64,000 nucleotides of DNA from a bacterium BMS3Bbin14 (GTDB lineage: Bacteria > Desulfobacterota > Desulfobulbia > Desulfobulbales > Desulfobulbaceae). The notes below the pieces were generated by a model that saw nothing but the letters and a program-made list of their open reading frames with translations, was not told where the DNA came from and did not search any database. The position numbers and the translations under genes were made by a program. The stretch lies in contig BDTX01000003.1 of the NCBI GenBank assembly GCA_002897615.1, positions 186,001 through 250,000 on the forward strand. The letters are read 5' to 3'. Each line of letters opens with the position of its first letter. Position 1 is the first letter of the stretch. Below are positions 34,445-44,864 of the stretch, piece after piece.

Positions 34445-36819
34445 TGGGAACGCAAAAGCCAGAACAGACAAAACGGGTTGATCCCCTGGCCTTGCAGGTT
34501 CCGGAAATTTTACCGGTTCTGCCCCTGTACGGTTTTGTCTTCTTCCCCGGCATGGGGTTTCCCCTGCAGGTGGCCAGCGATTCATCCCGGCAGCTGGTTG
34601 ACGACGCCCTGCTCGCCGACCGGATGGTCGCCCTGATCGCGAGTCGCGACGAAACCGTGTCCCATGGTGAACCGGCCACGGCCAAGGACCTCTTCCGGGT
34701 CGGCCTGGTCGGTTATATCCATAAATTGACCAAGGTCGACGATGAGCATTACCAGGTCCTGGTCAGCGCCACGAAAAAGATCGAGGTGATCGAATATGTT
34801 GAAAACGAGCCATATCTGAAGGCCAGGGTGCGGGAAATCCCCATGGAGCGCATCGAGGACAAAAAGATTGACGCCCTGCTTTTCAACATCCGCAACCAGT
34901 TCCAGAAACTGGTGAAAATAAGCCCATTGGCCCCGGAAATGGCCATGACTGTCAATTCCCTGGCCGATCCTTTTCATGTGGCCTACCTGGTCGTATCGCA
35001 GCTCAACCTTAAGGTGCAGGAGGAGCAGGAGTTACTCGAAATCCGCCCCCTTGACGAGCTTCTGCACCGGGTGGCCCTGGAGCTCAGCAAACGCATCGAG
35101 ACGGCGGAGATGAGCAATCAGCTCCAGGAATCCATCAAGAAAGACATGGATCACCGCCAGCGGGAGTTTTTTCTGCGGCAGCAAATGAATGCGATCCGGA
35201 AAGAGCTGGGCGAGGGAGATGACGACAAGGTCGAGATCAACGAACTGCGTAAACGGGCGGAGGAGACAGGGCTGAGTGAGGAGGCCCGCGCCGCGCTGGA
35301 CAAGGAACTGGCACGCCTGGAGCGCATCCCGCCGTCCTCTCCGGAATATACGGTGTCCCGTAATTATATCGACTGGATTCTTGACCTGCCCTGGACGGTG
35401 TCGACCACCGATACCCTGGACCTGGACCAGGCCGAAAAAGACCTGGACCGCGACCATTACGGCCTGAAAAAGATCAAGAAGAGGATCCTCGAATTCCTGG
35501 CCGTTCGTAAGCTGAAGCCGGATATCCAGGGGCCGATTCTCTGCTTTGTCGGCCCGCCCGGCGTGGGCAAGACCTCGCTCGGCCAGTCCATTGCCCGGAC
35601 CATGAACCGCAAGTTTGTCCGTATCGCCCTGGGCGGTCTTCGCGACGAGGCTGAAATCAGGGGCCACCGGCGGACCTATATCGGGGCCTTGCCGGGCCGG
35701 ATCATTCAGAGTTTGAAAAAGGCCGGCGCGAATAATCCTGTTTTCATGCTGGACGAGATCGACAAGCTGGGGGCCGATTTTCGCGGCGATCCCTCGTCCG
35801 CTCTTCTCGAAGTCCTGGACCCGGAGCAGAACTCCACCTTTACCGATCATTATATCGACATCGAGTTCGATCTCTCGAAGGTGCTGTTTATCGCCACCGC
35901 CAATATGCTGGATACCATCCCCGGCCCGCTCCGGGACCGGATGGAAGTTGTTGAACTGACGGGCTATACGGATTATGAAAAGGTGGTAATCGCCCGGAGA
36001 CATCTGCTGCCCAAGCAGCTTGAGGCCCATGCCTTAAGTGAAGATGACCTGGAGGTGACGGATGAGGCGATTCGCACCCTGATCCGTTCCTACACCAGGG
36101 AAGCCGGGGTGCGGAACCTGGAGCGCGAGCTGGCCGCCGTCTGTAGGCGGGTGGCCAGTGAAATCGCCCGGGGCCGGACGGAAAAAGTCGTGGTGGATGC
36201 CGAGCGCCTCTATGATATCCTCGGGCCGGTCAGGTATTTTCCCGAGATCCAGGCCCGTTCCTGGGGGCCGGGCCTGGCGACCGGCCTGGCCTGGACGCCT
36301 GTGGGCGGGGTGATTCTCTTTATCGAAACATCGAGCATGAAGGGAAAGGGGGGGCTGACGCTGACCGGCAAGCTCGGCGATGTCATGAAAGAGTCGGCCA
36401 CTGCCGCCCTGACCTATATCCGCTCCCATGCCGGGGAACTGGGGATTGACGAGGACCTCTTTTCCCGCATCGATCTTCATGTGCATGTCCCGGAAGGCGC
36501 GGTTCCCAAAGACGGGCCGTCGGCCGGCGTGGCCATGATCTGTTCCCTGGTCTCGGTGATGACCGGCCGCACCGTGCGCTCCGATGTGGCCATGACCGGT
36601 GAAATAACCCTGCGCGGCGACGTGCTGCCGGTGGGGGGAATCAGTGAAAAAGTTCTGGCGGCGCTCCGGGCCGGGATCAAGGAACTGATCCTGCCGGTGC
36701 TGAATGAAAAGGACGTCCTGGAGATTCCCGAGGACGTGCGCAAGGGGGTTGTCTTCCACTATGCGCACACCATCAGCGAGGTCCTCGATATAGCTCTGGA
36801 GAAAAAGGTGGACGCATAA
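34444..36819 (+). CDS. lon: ATP-dependent protease Lon
   Basis: A 791-residue LonA. It has an N-terminal substrate-binding domain (LPVLPLYGFVFFPGMGFPL), an AAA+ module with Walker A CFVGPPGVGKTSLGQSIA and Walker B PVFMLDEIDKLG, and a C-terminal Ser-Lys protease domain with catalytic Ser in PKDGPSAGVAM and Lys in GGISEKVLAALRAG. It degrades misfolded and regulatory proteins. It is coupled by 1-bp TAATG overlaps to hsp20 before it and ftsY after it. Confidence 0.97.
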   Translation: MGTQKPEQTKRVDPLALQVPEILPVLPLYGFVFFPGMGFPLQVASDSSRQLVDDALLADRMVALIASRDETVSHGEPATAKDLFRVGLVGYIHKLTKVDDEHYQVLVSATKKIEVIEYVENEPYLKARVREIPMERIEDKKIDALLFNIRNQFQKLVKISPLAPEMAMTVNSLADPFHVAYLVVSQLNLKVQEEQELLEIRPLDELLHRVALELSKRIETAEMSNQLQESIKKDMDHRQREFFLRQQMNAIRKELGEGDDDKVEINELRKRAEETGLSEEARAALDKELARLERIPPSSPEYTVSRNYIDWILDLPWTVSTTDTLDLDQAEKDLDRDHYGLKKIKKRILEFLAVRKLKPDIQGPILCFVGPPGVGKTSLGQSIARTMNRKFVRIALGGLRDEAEIRGHRRTYIGALPGRIIQSLKKAGANNPVFMLDEIDKLGADFRGDPSSALLEVLDPEQNSTFTDHYIDIEFDLSKVLFIATANMLDTIPGPLRDRMEVVELTGYTDYEKVVIARRHLLPKQLEAHALSEDDLEVTDEAIRTLIRSYTREAGVRNLERELAAVCRRVASEIARGRTEKVVVDAERLYDILGPVRYFPEIQARSWGPGLATGLAWTPVGGVILFIETSSMKGKGGLTLTGKLGDVMKESATAALTYIRSHAGELGIDEDLFSRIDLHVHVPEGAVPKDGPSAGVAMICSLVSVMTGRTVRSDVAMTGEITLRGDVLPVGGISEKVLAALRAGIKELILPVLNEKDVLEIPEDVRKGVVFHYAHTISEVLDIALEKKVDA

Positions 36820-38102
36820 TGCTGGGCTGGTTTAAAAGAAAACGTAAGAAGAAGGAAGAAGCCGTTGCCGCGGCCGAGGTTGAAGCCGGAGAAGAGGCGG
36901 TCGGCCGCCCGGCGGCGGCAGGGACTGGGGACGATCAGGATGGCGCTCCGGCCGTTCCCCCGGAGCCTGAGCCCGAGCCAAAACCCGAGCCTGAGCCTGA
37001 GCCCGAGCCCAAACCCGAGCCGAAGCCCAAGCCGGAGCCGGACGCCGCCCCGGAAAGCGAAGCCGGTGACCAGGAGGAACCGCCGCCGGCAGATGCCGCC
37101 CCGGCCGCGGAACCGGGCGGAGAAACAGCCAGCCCGGCCGGAGCCGGCCGGGAGAAGCCGGCCCGCAAGTCTTCGTTCCAGCGGTTGCGCGAACGGCTGG
37201 GCAAGACCAGGAGCGCCCTCGTTTATCGGCTTGACAGCCTTTTTCGCGGCCGGAAGAAAATCGACCAGGCCCTGTTTGACGACCTGGAGGAGATCCTCAT
37301 CACCGCCGACCTGGGTGTCGGCACGACTCAGGATCTGCTCGATGACATCAGGATAAAGGTCAAGCGCGACCAGCTCAGTGATCCCCAGGCCCTGAAAGCC
37401 GTTCTCAAGGACAAAATTCTTGATTATTTACAGGAATCCGACCAGGCAACTGAGCTGAATATGCCGCAGACCGGCCCCTTTGTCATCCTGGTGGTCGGCG
37501 TCAACGGGGTGGGCAAGACGACGACCATCGGCAAGATTGCCGCCAAGTTTTCCGGTTCCGGTCATTCGGTCCTGCTGGTGGCCGGCGATACCTTCAGGGC
37601 CGCGGCTATCGATCAGCTCCGGATCTGGGGAGAACGGACCGGGGTGGAGGTGGTGGCCCGGCAGCCCGGCGTCGATCCTGCCTCGGTCGTTTTTGACGGT
37701 ATCGAATATGGAACCGCCCACGCCTTTGATGTCATTATCATCGACACCGCCGGTCGCCTGCACACCCAGGTGAATCTCATGGAGGAGCTGAAAAAGATCA
37801 AGCGGGTGATCGGCAAGAAAATGGCTGGCGCCCCTCATGAAGTCATGCTGGTCCTTGACGCCACCACCGGCCAGAACGCCATCTCCCAGGCCAAGCTCTT
37901 TAACGAGGCGGTCGGTATAACCGGCCTGGCCATGACCAAGCTTGACGGTACGGCCAAGGGCGGTATCGTCGCCAATGTCTGCCGGGAACTGAAAATCCCG
38001 GTTCGGTTTATCGGGATCGGTGAACAGGTCGACGACCTGCGCGATTTTGATCCGACGGAATTCGTCGAGGCCCTGTTTAATGAGGGTAACCTGAATCCGT
38101 GA
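36819..38102 (+). CDS. ftsY: Signal recognition particle receptor FtsY
   Basis: A 427-residue SRP GTPase. The C-terminal NG domain has G1 [16 protein letters not shown]3 [16 protein letters not shown] and G4 [10 protein letters not shown]. The N-terminal A region is a low-complexity Pro-Glu/Lys repeat ([15 protein letters not shown] pattern, about residues 45-75) followed by acidic stretches, probably a membrane-interaction tether. The final residues NLNP and the TGA stop are encoded by the left end of a MITE that begins at 38090, so the native C-terminus was probably EG with a TAA stop. Confidence 0.95.
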   Translation: MLGWFKRKRKKKEEAVAAAEVEAGEEAVGRPAAAGTGDDQDGAPAVPPEPEPEPKPEPEPEPEPKPEPKPKPEPDAAPESEAGDQEEPPPADAAPAAEPGGETASPAGAGREKPARKSSFQRLRERLGKTRSALVYRLDSLFRGRKKIDQALFDDLEEILITADLGVGTTQDLLDDIRIKVKRDQLSDPQALKAVLKDKILDYLQESDQATELNMPQTGPFVILVVGVNGVGKTTTIGKIAAKFSGSGHSVLLVAGDTFRAAAIDQLRIWGERTGVEVVARQPGVDPASVVFDGIEYGTAHAFDVIIIDTAGRLHTQVNLMEELKKIKRVIGKKMAGAPHEVMLVLDATTGQNAISQAKLFNEAVGITGLAMTKLDGTAKGGIVANVCRELKIPVRFIGIGEQVDDLRDFDPTEFVEALFNEGNLNP

Positions 38103-38308
38103 ACGTTCGAGAACGGTGCAGATGCAAGGCGGCAACGATGTTGATTATCCTGGTGTGATATCAACGAGTTGCCAACACAGCAGATGCGCCGTTATCGGGC
38201 GTCCCGGAGGGCGGCGCGGTGAAAAGTATAAAATGCATTTGTTCGTAAATAATGCAATAAATTCCACATATTGCCTGGAATGTTACTTCAAGCCGTCACG
38301 GATTCAGG
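38090..38308 (+). mobile_element. Full-length MITE providing the ftsY stop codon, copy 7
   Basis: A 219-bp element from CCTGAATCCGTGAACG to CCGTCACGGATTCAGG, with all internal blocks intact. It is the best reference copy. The flanking pentamers are GGTAA and GTTAA, a near target duplication. Its first bases read through in the ftsY frame and the terminal CCGTGA supplies the stop. The remaining 185 bp up to the J-protein gene show nothing else. Confidence 0.88.
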
Positions 38309-38493
38309 GTTAAATGATGCGCCACATTGCCAGGTTATGACGGATTTCCCCTGTTACCCGGGTACCTGAATAGTTGCAGAATGGGATCGAACACTGCAAG
38401 GATGAAGAATCCGGTCGTTTCGAACCACTTTTATGAAAACCGGGCCGCCCAGCCGCCCGCTGTTTTCTTCCTTCTGGATTTCACTTTTTAATT

Positions 38494-39333
38494 ATGGAAT
38501 ATCGGCAACACAATCAACCCGGTTGCGGGGGCTGTCTGCTCATTGCCGGACTTCTGGTCCTCCTTTTCGGCGGTGCCCCGGCACTTCTTGACTTCCTCGG
38601 TTTTCTTTTCTTCACCGGCATCTTCGGCGTTGTGCTGCTGGTGGCGCTCTTCTGGGGCTTCAGCTATTACATCCAGCAGCGGGTCAGTTCCTACGAGTCT
38701 TCGCAGACCGAGACCCATAACCGCTTTGTCTACCTGCTGGTGAATATCCTGGTCAAGATTGCCCAGGCGGACGGTCATTTCTCCAAGGCCGAACTCCGGA
38801 CCATGCTGAATTTTTTCCAGTACAACCTGCGTTACAGTCAGGACCAGATGTACTGGGTCAAACAATTGATCAAGGACGCCCGTGACGAGCAGGTCGGCAT
38901 GGACGCGCTGCTCAGGGAATTCCGGGATACTTTCGCCTACGAGCCCCGCCTGATTCTGCTGGAATTGATTTATCAGATTCTCTACACCAAGGAGACCGTC
39001 TCGGCCCAGGAACTGCAACAGGCGAGAAATATTGCCGCCTTCCTGGAGATTTCAGTTTATGACCAGCGGACCATCGAGGCCAAGTACATGTACCGGCAGC
39101 GCCAGGAAGCGGCAACGGCGTTCCAGGCCGAGGAACAGTATTACGCGGTGCTCGGCCTGGAGCCGGGCGCGGATTTTGCGGTTATTAAAAAGGCCTATCG
39201 CAAGCTGTGCCTGCAGTACCATCCTGACAAGGTCAGCCATCTCGGAGAAGAGTTCCAGCGGGTCGCCGAGGAAAAGATGAAGGAAATCAACGGGGCCTAC
39301 GATTATTTCAAGAGAAAATATAATGAGACGTAA
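38494..39333 (+). CDS. DjlA-like membrane-anchored J-domain co-chaperone
   Basis: A 279-residue protein. Residues about 12-60 hold one or two hydrophobic segments ([19 protein letters not shown] and an adjoining helix). Residues 75-190 form a TerB/DjlA-like helical domain ([18 protein letters not shown]). A C-terminal J domain (about 215-279) contains the HPD motif in [12 protein letters not shown]. The architecture equals DjlA, an inner-membrane DnaK co-chaperone. It lies downstream of ftsY but is separated from it by a MITE. Confidence 0.85.
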   Translation: MEYRQHNQPGCGGCLLIAGLLVLLFGGAPALLDFLGFLFFTGIFGVVLLVALFWGFSYYIQQRVSSYESSQTETHNRFVYLLVNILVKIAQADGHFSKAELRTMLNFFQYNLRYSQDQMYWVKQLIKDARDEQVGMDALLREFRDTFAYEPRLILLELIYQILYTKETVSAQELQQARNIAAFLEISVYDQRTIEAKYMYRQRQEAATAFQAEEQYYAVLGLEPGADFAVIKKAYRKLCLQYHPDKVSHLGEEFQRVAEEKMKEINGAYDYFKRKYNET

Positions 39334-39341
39334 TCGGGTTT

Positions 39342-40075
39342 GCCGGCGGGTCGGATGGTCAGGTAGGTTGGCGTAGAGCGGTTAACGGCTGCCGGGTTTG
39401 TTGGGTTTCGCTCTGCCTGGTGGTGTCTCCGACGTTCCGGCAGGAATAAAGGATAAGCGAAACCCAACGTTTTTGCTTACGATCCGCTCTACGCCAACCT
39501 ACGGGAATACATCTGGTCATCCCTTTGATCCGTCTGCCGTCTGCCGGCGGGTCGGATGGTCAGGTAGGTTGTGGTAGAGCGGTTAGCGGCCGCCGGGTTT
39601 GTTGGGTTTCGCTCTGCCTGGTGGTGTCTCCGACGTTCCGGTAGGAAAAAAGGATAAGCGAAACCCAACATTTTGCTTACGATCCGCTCTACGCCAACCT
39701 ACGGGAATACATCTGGTCATCCCTTTGATCCGTCTGCCGGCGCCGGCGGGTCGGATGGTCAGGTAGGTTGTGGTAGAGCGATTAGCGGCTGCCGGGTTTG
39801 TTGGGTTTCGCTCTGCCTGGTGGTGTCTCCGACGTTCCGGCAGGAAAAAAGGATAAGCGAAACCCAACGTTTTTGCTTACGATCCGCTCTACGCCAACCT
39901 ACGGGAATGCATCTGGTCATCCCTTTGATCCGTCTGCCGGCGCCGGCGGGTCGGATGGTCAGGTAGGTTGTGGTAGAGCGGTTAGCGGCCGCCGGGTTTG
40001 TTGGGTTTCGCTCTGCCTGGTGGTGTCTCCGACGTGCCGGCAAGAATAAAGGATAAGCGAAACCCAACGTCTTTC
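39342..40075 (+). repeat. 200-bp tandem repeat array of nested palindromes (about 3.6 units)
   Basis: Units begin at 39342, 39543, 39742 and 39942 (period 199-201 bp); the last stops after about 130 bp. Each unit holds an outer inverted repeat (GTAGGTTGGCGTAGAGCGG with CCGCTCTACGCCAACCTAC, for example 39363-39381 and 39484-39502). It also holds an inner one (GTTGGGTTTCGC at 39400-39411 with GCGAAACCCAAC at 39457-39468). Units are almost identical; in units 2-4 the first outer arm has drifted to GTAGGTTGTGGTAGAGCGG. The whole gap between the J-protein and aminotransferase genes is repeat, with no gene. Confidence 0.93.
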
Positions 40076-40089
40076 TGATGGAGAGAACC

Positions 40090-41277
40090 ATGACTGTTGC
40101 GGAAAAAATGAGGGATTTTGCGGAAAAGTCGTCCTGGATTCGCAAAATGTTTGAAGAGGGGGCCAAGATGAAGGCCGAGTTCGGGGTGGAAAATGTGTTT
40201 GATTTCAGCCTCGGCAATCCGGACGTCCCGCCGCCGCCGGAGTTCAGCGAAGTGCTGCGGGAGCTGGCGGTGAATGACAGGGCCGGCGTCCACGCCTATA
40301 TGCCGAACGGCGGCTACCCCTATGTGCGGGAGGCGGTTGCGGCCACGCTCGCCGCCGAGCAGGAGGTGGCAATCGACCTGGGCGACGTGCTGATGACCTG
40401 CGGCGCCGCCGGGGCGCTTAACGTGGTGATGAAATCTCTGCTTGACCCGGGGGACGAGGTCATTATCCTGGCGCCGTTTTTTGTGGAATATCATTTTTAC
40501 GTGGACAATCACGGCGGCGTGACCAGGGTCGTGTCCACGGATGACGAGTTTAACCTCGATCTTGACGCCATCGAAGAGGCGCTGACCGCGAAGACCAAGG
40601 TGGTGCTGATCAACAGCCCCAATAATCCCACGGGCCAGGTCTATTCCCGGGAGTCCCTGGCCCGACTGGGACAACTGCTTGACCGGGCCGGGAATAAGTT
40701 CTGCACCACCATCTACCTGGTGGCCGACGAACCCTACCGCAAGATCGTCTTTGACGGTTGCGAGGTGCCTCCGGTGATGACGGCAACCGCAAACACCATT
40801 GTCGTATCGTCATATTCCAAGGACCTGTCCCTGCCGGGCGAGCGCATCGGCTACCTGGCCGTGCATCCCGATATCAAGGACAAGGTGGCCCTGCTTGACG
40901 CCATGACCCTGGCCAACCGCATTCTCGGTTTTGTCAATGCGCCGGCCCTGATGCAGCGGGTAGTGGCGGAACTGCAGGATGTAACCGTTGACATCTCAAT
41001 CTATGAACGCCGCCGGCAGTTGTTCTGTACCGTTCTCGATGCCGCAGGTTTCGAGTATGTGAAACCCAGGGGGGCCTTCTACCTGTTTCCAAAGACGCCC
41101 ATTGACGATGATGTGGAGTTCTGCGGCATCCTGCAGCAGGAGAAGATCCTCGGCGTGCCCGGCCGGGGGTTCGGGGCGCCGGGATATTTCCGGCTGGCCT
41201 TCTGCGTGCAGGACGAGGTGATTGAGCGCTCTGCCGAGGGTTTCATGGCGGCAATGGCCAGGGCTATTAACCGTTAG
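40090..41277 (+). CDS. Class I/II PLP-dependent aminotransferase
   Basis: A 395-residue fold-type I aminotransferase. The PLP lysine is in [16 protein letters not shown], the cofactor motifs are [11 protein letters not shown] and [12 protein letters not shown], and the N-terminal substrate loop is [14 protein letters not shown]. The nearest family is aspartate/aromatic aminotransferase-like, but the substrate is not certain. GGAG precedes ATG 40090. Its 3' end overlaps the convergent glmM gene by 11 bp. The upstream sequence is the 200-bp repeat array, so its promoter must lie in or next to the last repeat unit. Confidence 0.88.
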   Translation: MTVAEKMRDFAEKSSWIRKMFEEGAKMKAEFGVENVFDFSLGNPDVPPPPEFSEVLRELAVNDRAGVHAYMPNGGYPYVREAVAATLAAEQEVAIDLGDVLMTCGAAGALNVVMKSLLDPGDEVIILAPFFVEYHFYVDNHGGVTRVVSTDDEFNLDLDAIEEALTAKTKVVLINSPNNPTGQVYSRESLARLGQLLDRAGNKFCTTIYLVADEPYRKIVFDGCEVPPVMTATANTIVVSSYSKDLSLPGERIGYLAVHPDIKDKVALLDAMTLANRILGFVNAPALMQRVVAELQDVTVDISIYERRRQLFCTVLDAAGFEYVKPRGAFYLFPKTPIDDDVEFCGILQQEKILGVPGRGFGAPGYFRLAFCVQDEVIERSAEGFMAAMARAINR

Positions 41278-42619
41278 CCGCCTGCCTGATGAAGTCGCCC
41301 AGGTCTGCGGCAATGGCGGCGATTTCGTTTTCGTCCTCGCCCTCGGTCATGACCCGGATGACCGGCTCGGTGCCGGAGGGCCGCACCAGGATCCGCCCCC
41401 GGCCGCCTAACTGCTCTTCCGCCGCGGCCAGGGCCGCGGGGAAGCCGCTGATCCGTTCAGGTGCAATTTTCCGGGACATCCGCACGTTTTCAAGCACCTG
41501 CGGGTAGCTGGACATGATGGATGCCAGTTCGGATAGCGGTTTGTTCTTCTTGATCATAATGGCCAGCAGTTGCAGGGCCGCCAGGATGCCGTCGCCGGTG
41601 GTGTTTTGCTCGAGAAAGATGAGGTGCCCCGACTGCTCCCCGCCGAAGGAGTAGCCCTTGCTGCGCATGGTCTCAACCACGTAGCGGTCCCCGACCCGGG
41701 TGCGGACCAGGTGGCCGCCCATTTGGCGCATCGCTTTTTCCAGGCCCATGTTGCTCATCACCGTGGCAACCAGGGTCTTTTTTTTCAATTTCCGCCGCTT
41801 CATCAGTTCGGCGGCGCAGATGGCCATGATGTGATCCCCATCCACGATTTCCCCGTGTTCATCGCAGACAATGAGCCGGTCGCCGTCACCGTCCAGGGCC
41901 AGGCCGATATCCGCCCCGGTCCGGCGGACCTCGGCCGCTATCTTGTCGGGATGCAGCGCCCCGCACTGGTGATTGATATTCTTGCCGTCCGGTGACACGC
42001 CGAGGGCGGTGACCCGGGCGCCGAGTTCGGTGAAGACATGGGGAGCAACACTGTAGGTTGCGCCATGGGCGCAGTCCAGGACGATATGAAAATCGTCCAG
42101 GGTGTATTTTTTGGGAAAGGTGTTTTTCAGAAAAACAATATAACGGCCCTTGGCGTCGTCAATGCGCGAGGCCCTGCCGACTTCGTCAGCCACCGGCATG
42201 AGAGGGGCCATCTTCTGCGAGACAATCAGGTCTTCAATCTCGGCCTCCATCTCATCGGGCAGTTTAAAGCCGTCACCGGAGAAGATTTTTATGCCGTTGT
42301 CCTGAAAGGGGTTGTGCGACGCGGAGATGACAACGCCGGCATCGGCGCGCATGGAGGTGGTGATAAAGGCGATTCCCGGTGTCGGCAGCGGGCCCACCAG
42401 CTGGACATTGACCCCCATGGAGCAGATACCGGCGGCCAGGGCGTTTTCGATCATGTAACCGGAAAGGCGGGTGTCTTTGCCGATGACGATATGGTGGCCT
42501 TTCGCCCGTTTTTTTACCAGAAAGGCAATGGCGCGGCCGATCTGCATGGCGATTTCCGTGGTCATGGGATAGACGTTGGCTACCCCGCGTACTCCGTCTG
42601 TACCGAAAAGTTCACTCAT
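41267..42619 (-). CDS. glmM: Phosphoglucosamine mutase
   Basis: A 450-residue alpha-D-phosphohexomutase. The start [15 protein letters not shown] is the GlmM signature. The phosphoserine loop is [16 protein letters not shown], the metal loop is [12 protein letters not shown], and the C-terminal phosphate loop is [12 protein letters not shown]. It makes glucosamine 1-phosphate for cell-wall UDP-GlcNAc. It is third in cdaA-cdaR-glmM, a conserved order in which GlmM and CdaR modulate the cyclase. The reading frame is open 20 codons upstream, but the family start is clear. Confidence 0.95.
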   Translation of the reverse strand: MSELFGTDGVRGVANVYPMTTEIAMQIGRAIAFLVKKRAKGHHIVIGKDTRLSGYMIENALAAGICSMGVNVQLVGPLPTPGIAFITTSMRADAGVVISASHNPFQDNGIKIFSGDGFKLPDEMEAEIEDLIVSQKMAPLMPVADEVGRASRIDDAKGRYIVFLKNTFPKKYTLDDFHIVLDCAHGATYSVAPHVFTELGARVTALGVSPDGKNINHQCGALHPDKIAAEVRRTGADIGLALDGDGDRLIVCDEHGEIVDGDHIMAICAAELMKRRKLKKKTLVATVMSNMGLEKAMRQMGGHLVRTRVGDRYVVETMRSKGYSFGGEQSGHLIFLEQNTTGDGILAALQLLAIMIKKNKPLSELASIMSSYPQVLENVRMSRKIAPERISGFPAALAAAEEQLGGRGRILVRPSGTEPVIRVMTEGEDENEIAAIAADLGDFIRQAANG

Positions 42620-42682
42620 GTTTATTTCCGTTGGTAAGTCGATAAGCCGGTTGCGAGGGTGGAGGTCCAGGTCGAACACTGA

Positions 42683-43672
42683 CTACTTAGAGTTGTTTGT
42701 TTTGCCGTTTTTCTTCGATCCGGGGTTGGCTTGCAGGATGGGGGTAACTATGACCTCTGTTGGCCGGACCGACAGGATCTTAATGGGATCGTGGCCCGGA
42801 ACATTGACGCCGCTGACCGTGACCGGCAACCGCAGGGAGGAATGGATATCCTTGGCCGACACCGATGCCCGCAGCAACATGGCCAACTCCGGGGTGTCAC
42901 GAATCAGATTTTTGGGGATACTGGCCGTAACCGTGACCGAATCTGGATGGACGGTTACCGGGACCCCGGCTTCCCGGACATTGATCGGAATGTTTTTGAC
43001 CGTGCGCTCCTCCATTTTATCGTGCACTTCCAGTTTTGCCGTTACCACTGTTTCACCGATCAGATCAAGAAATTCGGGCCGGAGATTGAGATGAATCTGC
43101 AGGGTGGTGGAACGGTCAAGGCCGTCCAGGTTGATCAGGTAGGTCTTCAGGCTGGCCTCCTGGTCCAGGATGGTTTTCGGGCCGGAGATAACCAGGTGAT
43201 CGGGTGTCAGGTAGATTTTCTTCAAAACATAGCCGGGTGCCACCTCTCCTTCGGTGACCGGGACGATGGGGAAATCCTTTTGCACCAGTTTATCCAGCAG
43301 CAGGGTAATATTGGTCGGCTGCAACCGCTGGATTTTAACGCCGCTGGGGAAGGGGATCGAGTTTTCATCGTTGTGGATGACGATCGTTCCCGGTTTGGCG
43401 TCGGAGAGGTCGACGGGCCGGGTAATATTCCGGTTGCGGAGGTCCTGGATTATGCTGCGGGAGCCGCGTACCGAGACCTCGATGTCTTTCTTGTATTGAT
43501 TGGAGATGATCAGGTCCGACGGCAGGTTCAGTATCTCGAGGGGAACCAGCACATTCATGTCAACCTGTTCTTCGCCGACGACAAAGTACCAGAGCAAAAC
43601 GCTCAGGGCCAGCGATATACACTTGAGTACCCAGTTCTTGGGACGTTTTTTGAAAATGGTGGGGATCTTCAT
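42683..43672 (-). CDS. cdaR: YbbR-domain protein, CdaA regulator
   Basis: A 329-residue protein with one N-terminal membrane segment (WVLKCISLALSVLLWYFVVG) followed by extracytoplasmic YbbR-like repeats, with strand motifs such as VDMNVLVPLEILNLP and IEVSVRGSRS. Its ATG at 43672 overlaps the cdaA stop by 4 bp (ATGA), so it is translationally coupled. YbbR/CdaR proteins bind and tune CdaA. Three or four repeats fit the length. Confidence 0.87.
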   Translation of the reverse strand: MKIPTIFKKRPKNWVLKCISLALSVLLWYFVVGEEQVDMNVLVPLEILNLPSDLIISNQYKKDIEVSVRGSRSIIQDLRNRNITRPVDLSDAKPGTIVIHNDENSIPFPSGVKIQRLQPTNITLLLDKLVQKDFPIVPVTEGEVAPGYVLKKIYLTPDHLVISGPKTILDQEASLKTYLINLDGLDRSTTLQIHLNLRPEFLDLIGETVVTAKLEVHDKMEERTVKNIPINVREAGVPVTVHPDSVTVTASIPKNLIRDTPELAMLLRASVSAKDIHSSLRLPVTVSGVNVPGHDPIKILSVRPTEVIVTPILQANPGSKKNGKTNNSK

Positions 43673-44469
43673 GAGGCCTGTGACCTGCCGAGCCAGCTTT
43701 TCCATGTTTGACCGGAGACATCCTGATGAACAAATATCTCCCGCAGTTTTTTTGTCAACGTTTCTTCATCGGGTATCGGAGTCATGGTGCCGTGCTGCAC
43801 CAGGGAGATTTGCTGGGTCTCTTCGGATACAACGATAATGACGGCGTCGGTTTCCTCGGAAAGCCCGAGGGCGGCCCGATGCCGGGTCCCGTAACGTTTA
43901 TCGATGTACGGATTCCGTGACAGGGGCAGGACACAGCCCGCGGAATGAATCCGGCCCTTGTAGATGATGACCCCGCCATCATGAAGCGGGGAGGCGGTAT
44001 GAAAGATCGAGAGCAGCATTTCACGGCTCAGCCGGGCGTCGACAAGCTGCCCTGATTCAACATAGTCCCGTAGCCCGGTTTCGCGCTCAATAACGATCAG
44101 GGCGCCGATTTTGCGGCGTGCCAGGCTGGTTACGGCCTTGATGATCTCGTTTAACTCGTTGACCGCCATGTCATACTGCCGGTAAAATGGAGTTTTTCCT
44201 ACCTGGGTCAGGGCGCGGCGGATATCGCGCTGGAAGACGATAATAACAATGAGGAATATGGAGTTGAGAAAGGTCCGCAGGAGCCAGTGCAGGGTAAGCA
44301 GGTCAAACTGTTTGGAAATAAAGTAGAAAATAGTAATGATCACGATGCCGACAAGCATCTGGACCGCCCTGGTGCCCCGGATAAGCAGGATCAGTCGATA
44401 GATGATAATCGAAACAAGCAGGATATCGACGATATCCCGCCATCTGACGGCATGGAGGACGTTAAGCAT
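43669..44469 (-). CDS. cdaA: Diadenylate cyclase CdaA
   Basis: A 266-residue membrane DAC enzyme. Three N-terminal transmembrane helices span about residues 10-80 (VDILLVSIIIYRLILLI and following). The DAC domain has the catalytic SPLHDGGVIIY (DGA-type motif, here DGG) and the ATP-binding GTRHRAALGLSE. It condenses two ATP into cyclic di-AMP. It heads the cdaA-cdaR-glmM operon. DGG rather than the commonest DGA is a frequent natural variant in the family, so activity is expected. Confidence 0.94.
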   Translation of the reverse strand: MLNVLHAVRWRDIVDILLVSIIIYRLILLIRGTRAVQMLVGIVIITIFYFISKQFDLLTLHWLLRTFLNSIFLIVIIVFQRDIRRALTQVGKTPFYRQYDMAVNELNEIIKAVTSLARRKIGALIVIERETGLRDYVESGQLVDARLSREMLLSIFHTASPLHDGGVIIYKGRIHSAGCVLPLSRNPYIDKRYGTRHRAALGLSEETDAVIIVVSEETQQISLVQHGTMTPIPDEETLTKKLREIFVHQDVSGQTWKSWLGRSQAS

Positions 44470-44665
44470 CGGGATTTACGGTTTTCATTTATTTTTGTTT
44501 ATGTAACTCTTCAGGTAGGAGCCGCCGGTTTTGATCTTTTTACTGAACTGTAACTGCTAATATTCTTTATATTATTTAGCATGCCCAACTTAAATTGAAC
44601 AGGAAAATAAAAGGAACGCCAAAAAAATTCATTTCTGGTATAAAATTCGACGAATGATGTTTGTT

Positions 44666-44821
44666 CTGAATCCGTGAGCGTTCGAGAATGCAGCAGATGC
44701 GCCGTTATCGGGCGGACCGCCGGGCGGCGCGGTGAAGATCAGCAAATGCGTTTGTTTGGCAATAATGCAATAAGTTCCACATATTGCATGAAGTGTCATC
44801 TCAAGCCGTCACGGATTCAGG
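44666..44821 (+). mobile_element. Internally shortened MITE with target duplication, copy 8
   Basis: A 156-bp copy (CTGAATCCGTGAGCG to CCGTCACGGATTCAGG) lacking the GTTGATTATCC block. It is flanked by TTGTT on both sides (44661-44665 and 44822-44826), a perfect 5-bp duplication. It lies between the divergent cdaA and DUF748 genes, and its sequence reads as a false N-terminal extension of the latter. Confidence 0.85.
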
Positions 44822-44864
44822 TTGTTGCTCATATGTAGTTTTGTTTCCCGAAGCTCATGGTTTT

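Noticed and set aside
39342-40075. A CRISPR array
   Set aside because: The repeat unit is 200 bp with no short repeat/variable spacer alternation; the units are nearly identical throughout and no cas gene is near.
44784-44864. A longer N-terminus for the DUF748 protein
   Set aside because: Most of the extra codons are MITE right-end and target-duplication sequence, so the start at 44865 is preferred.
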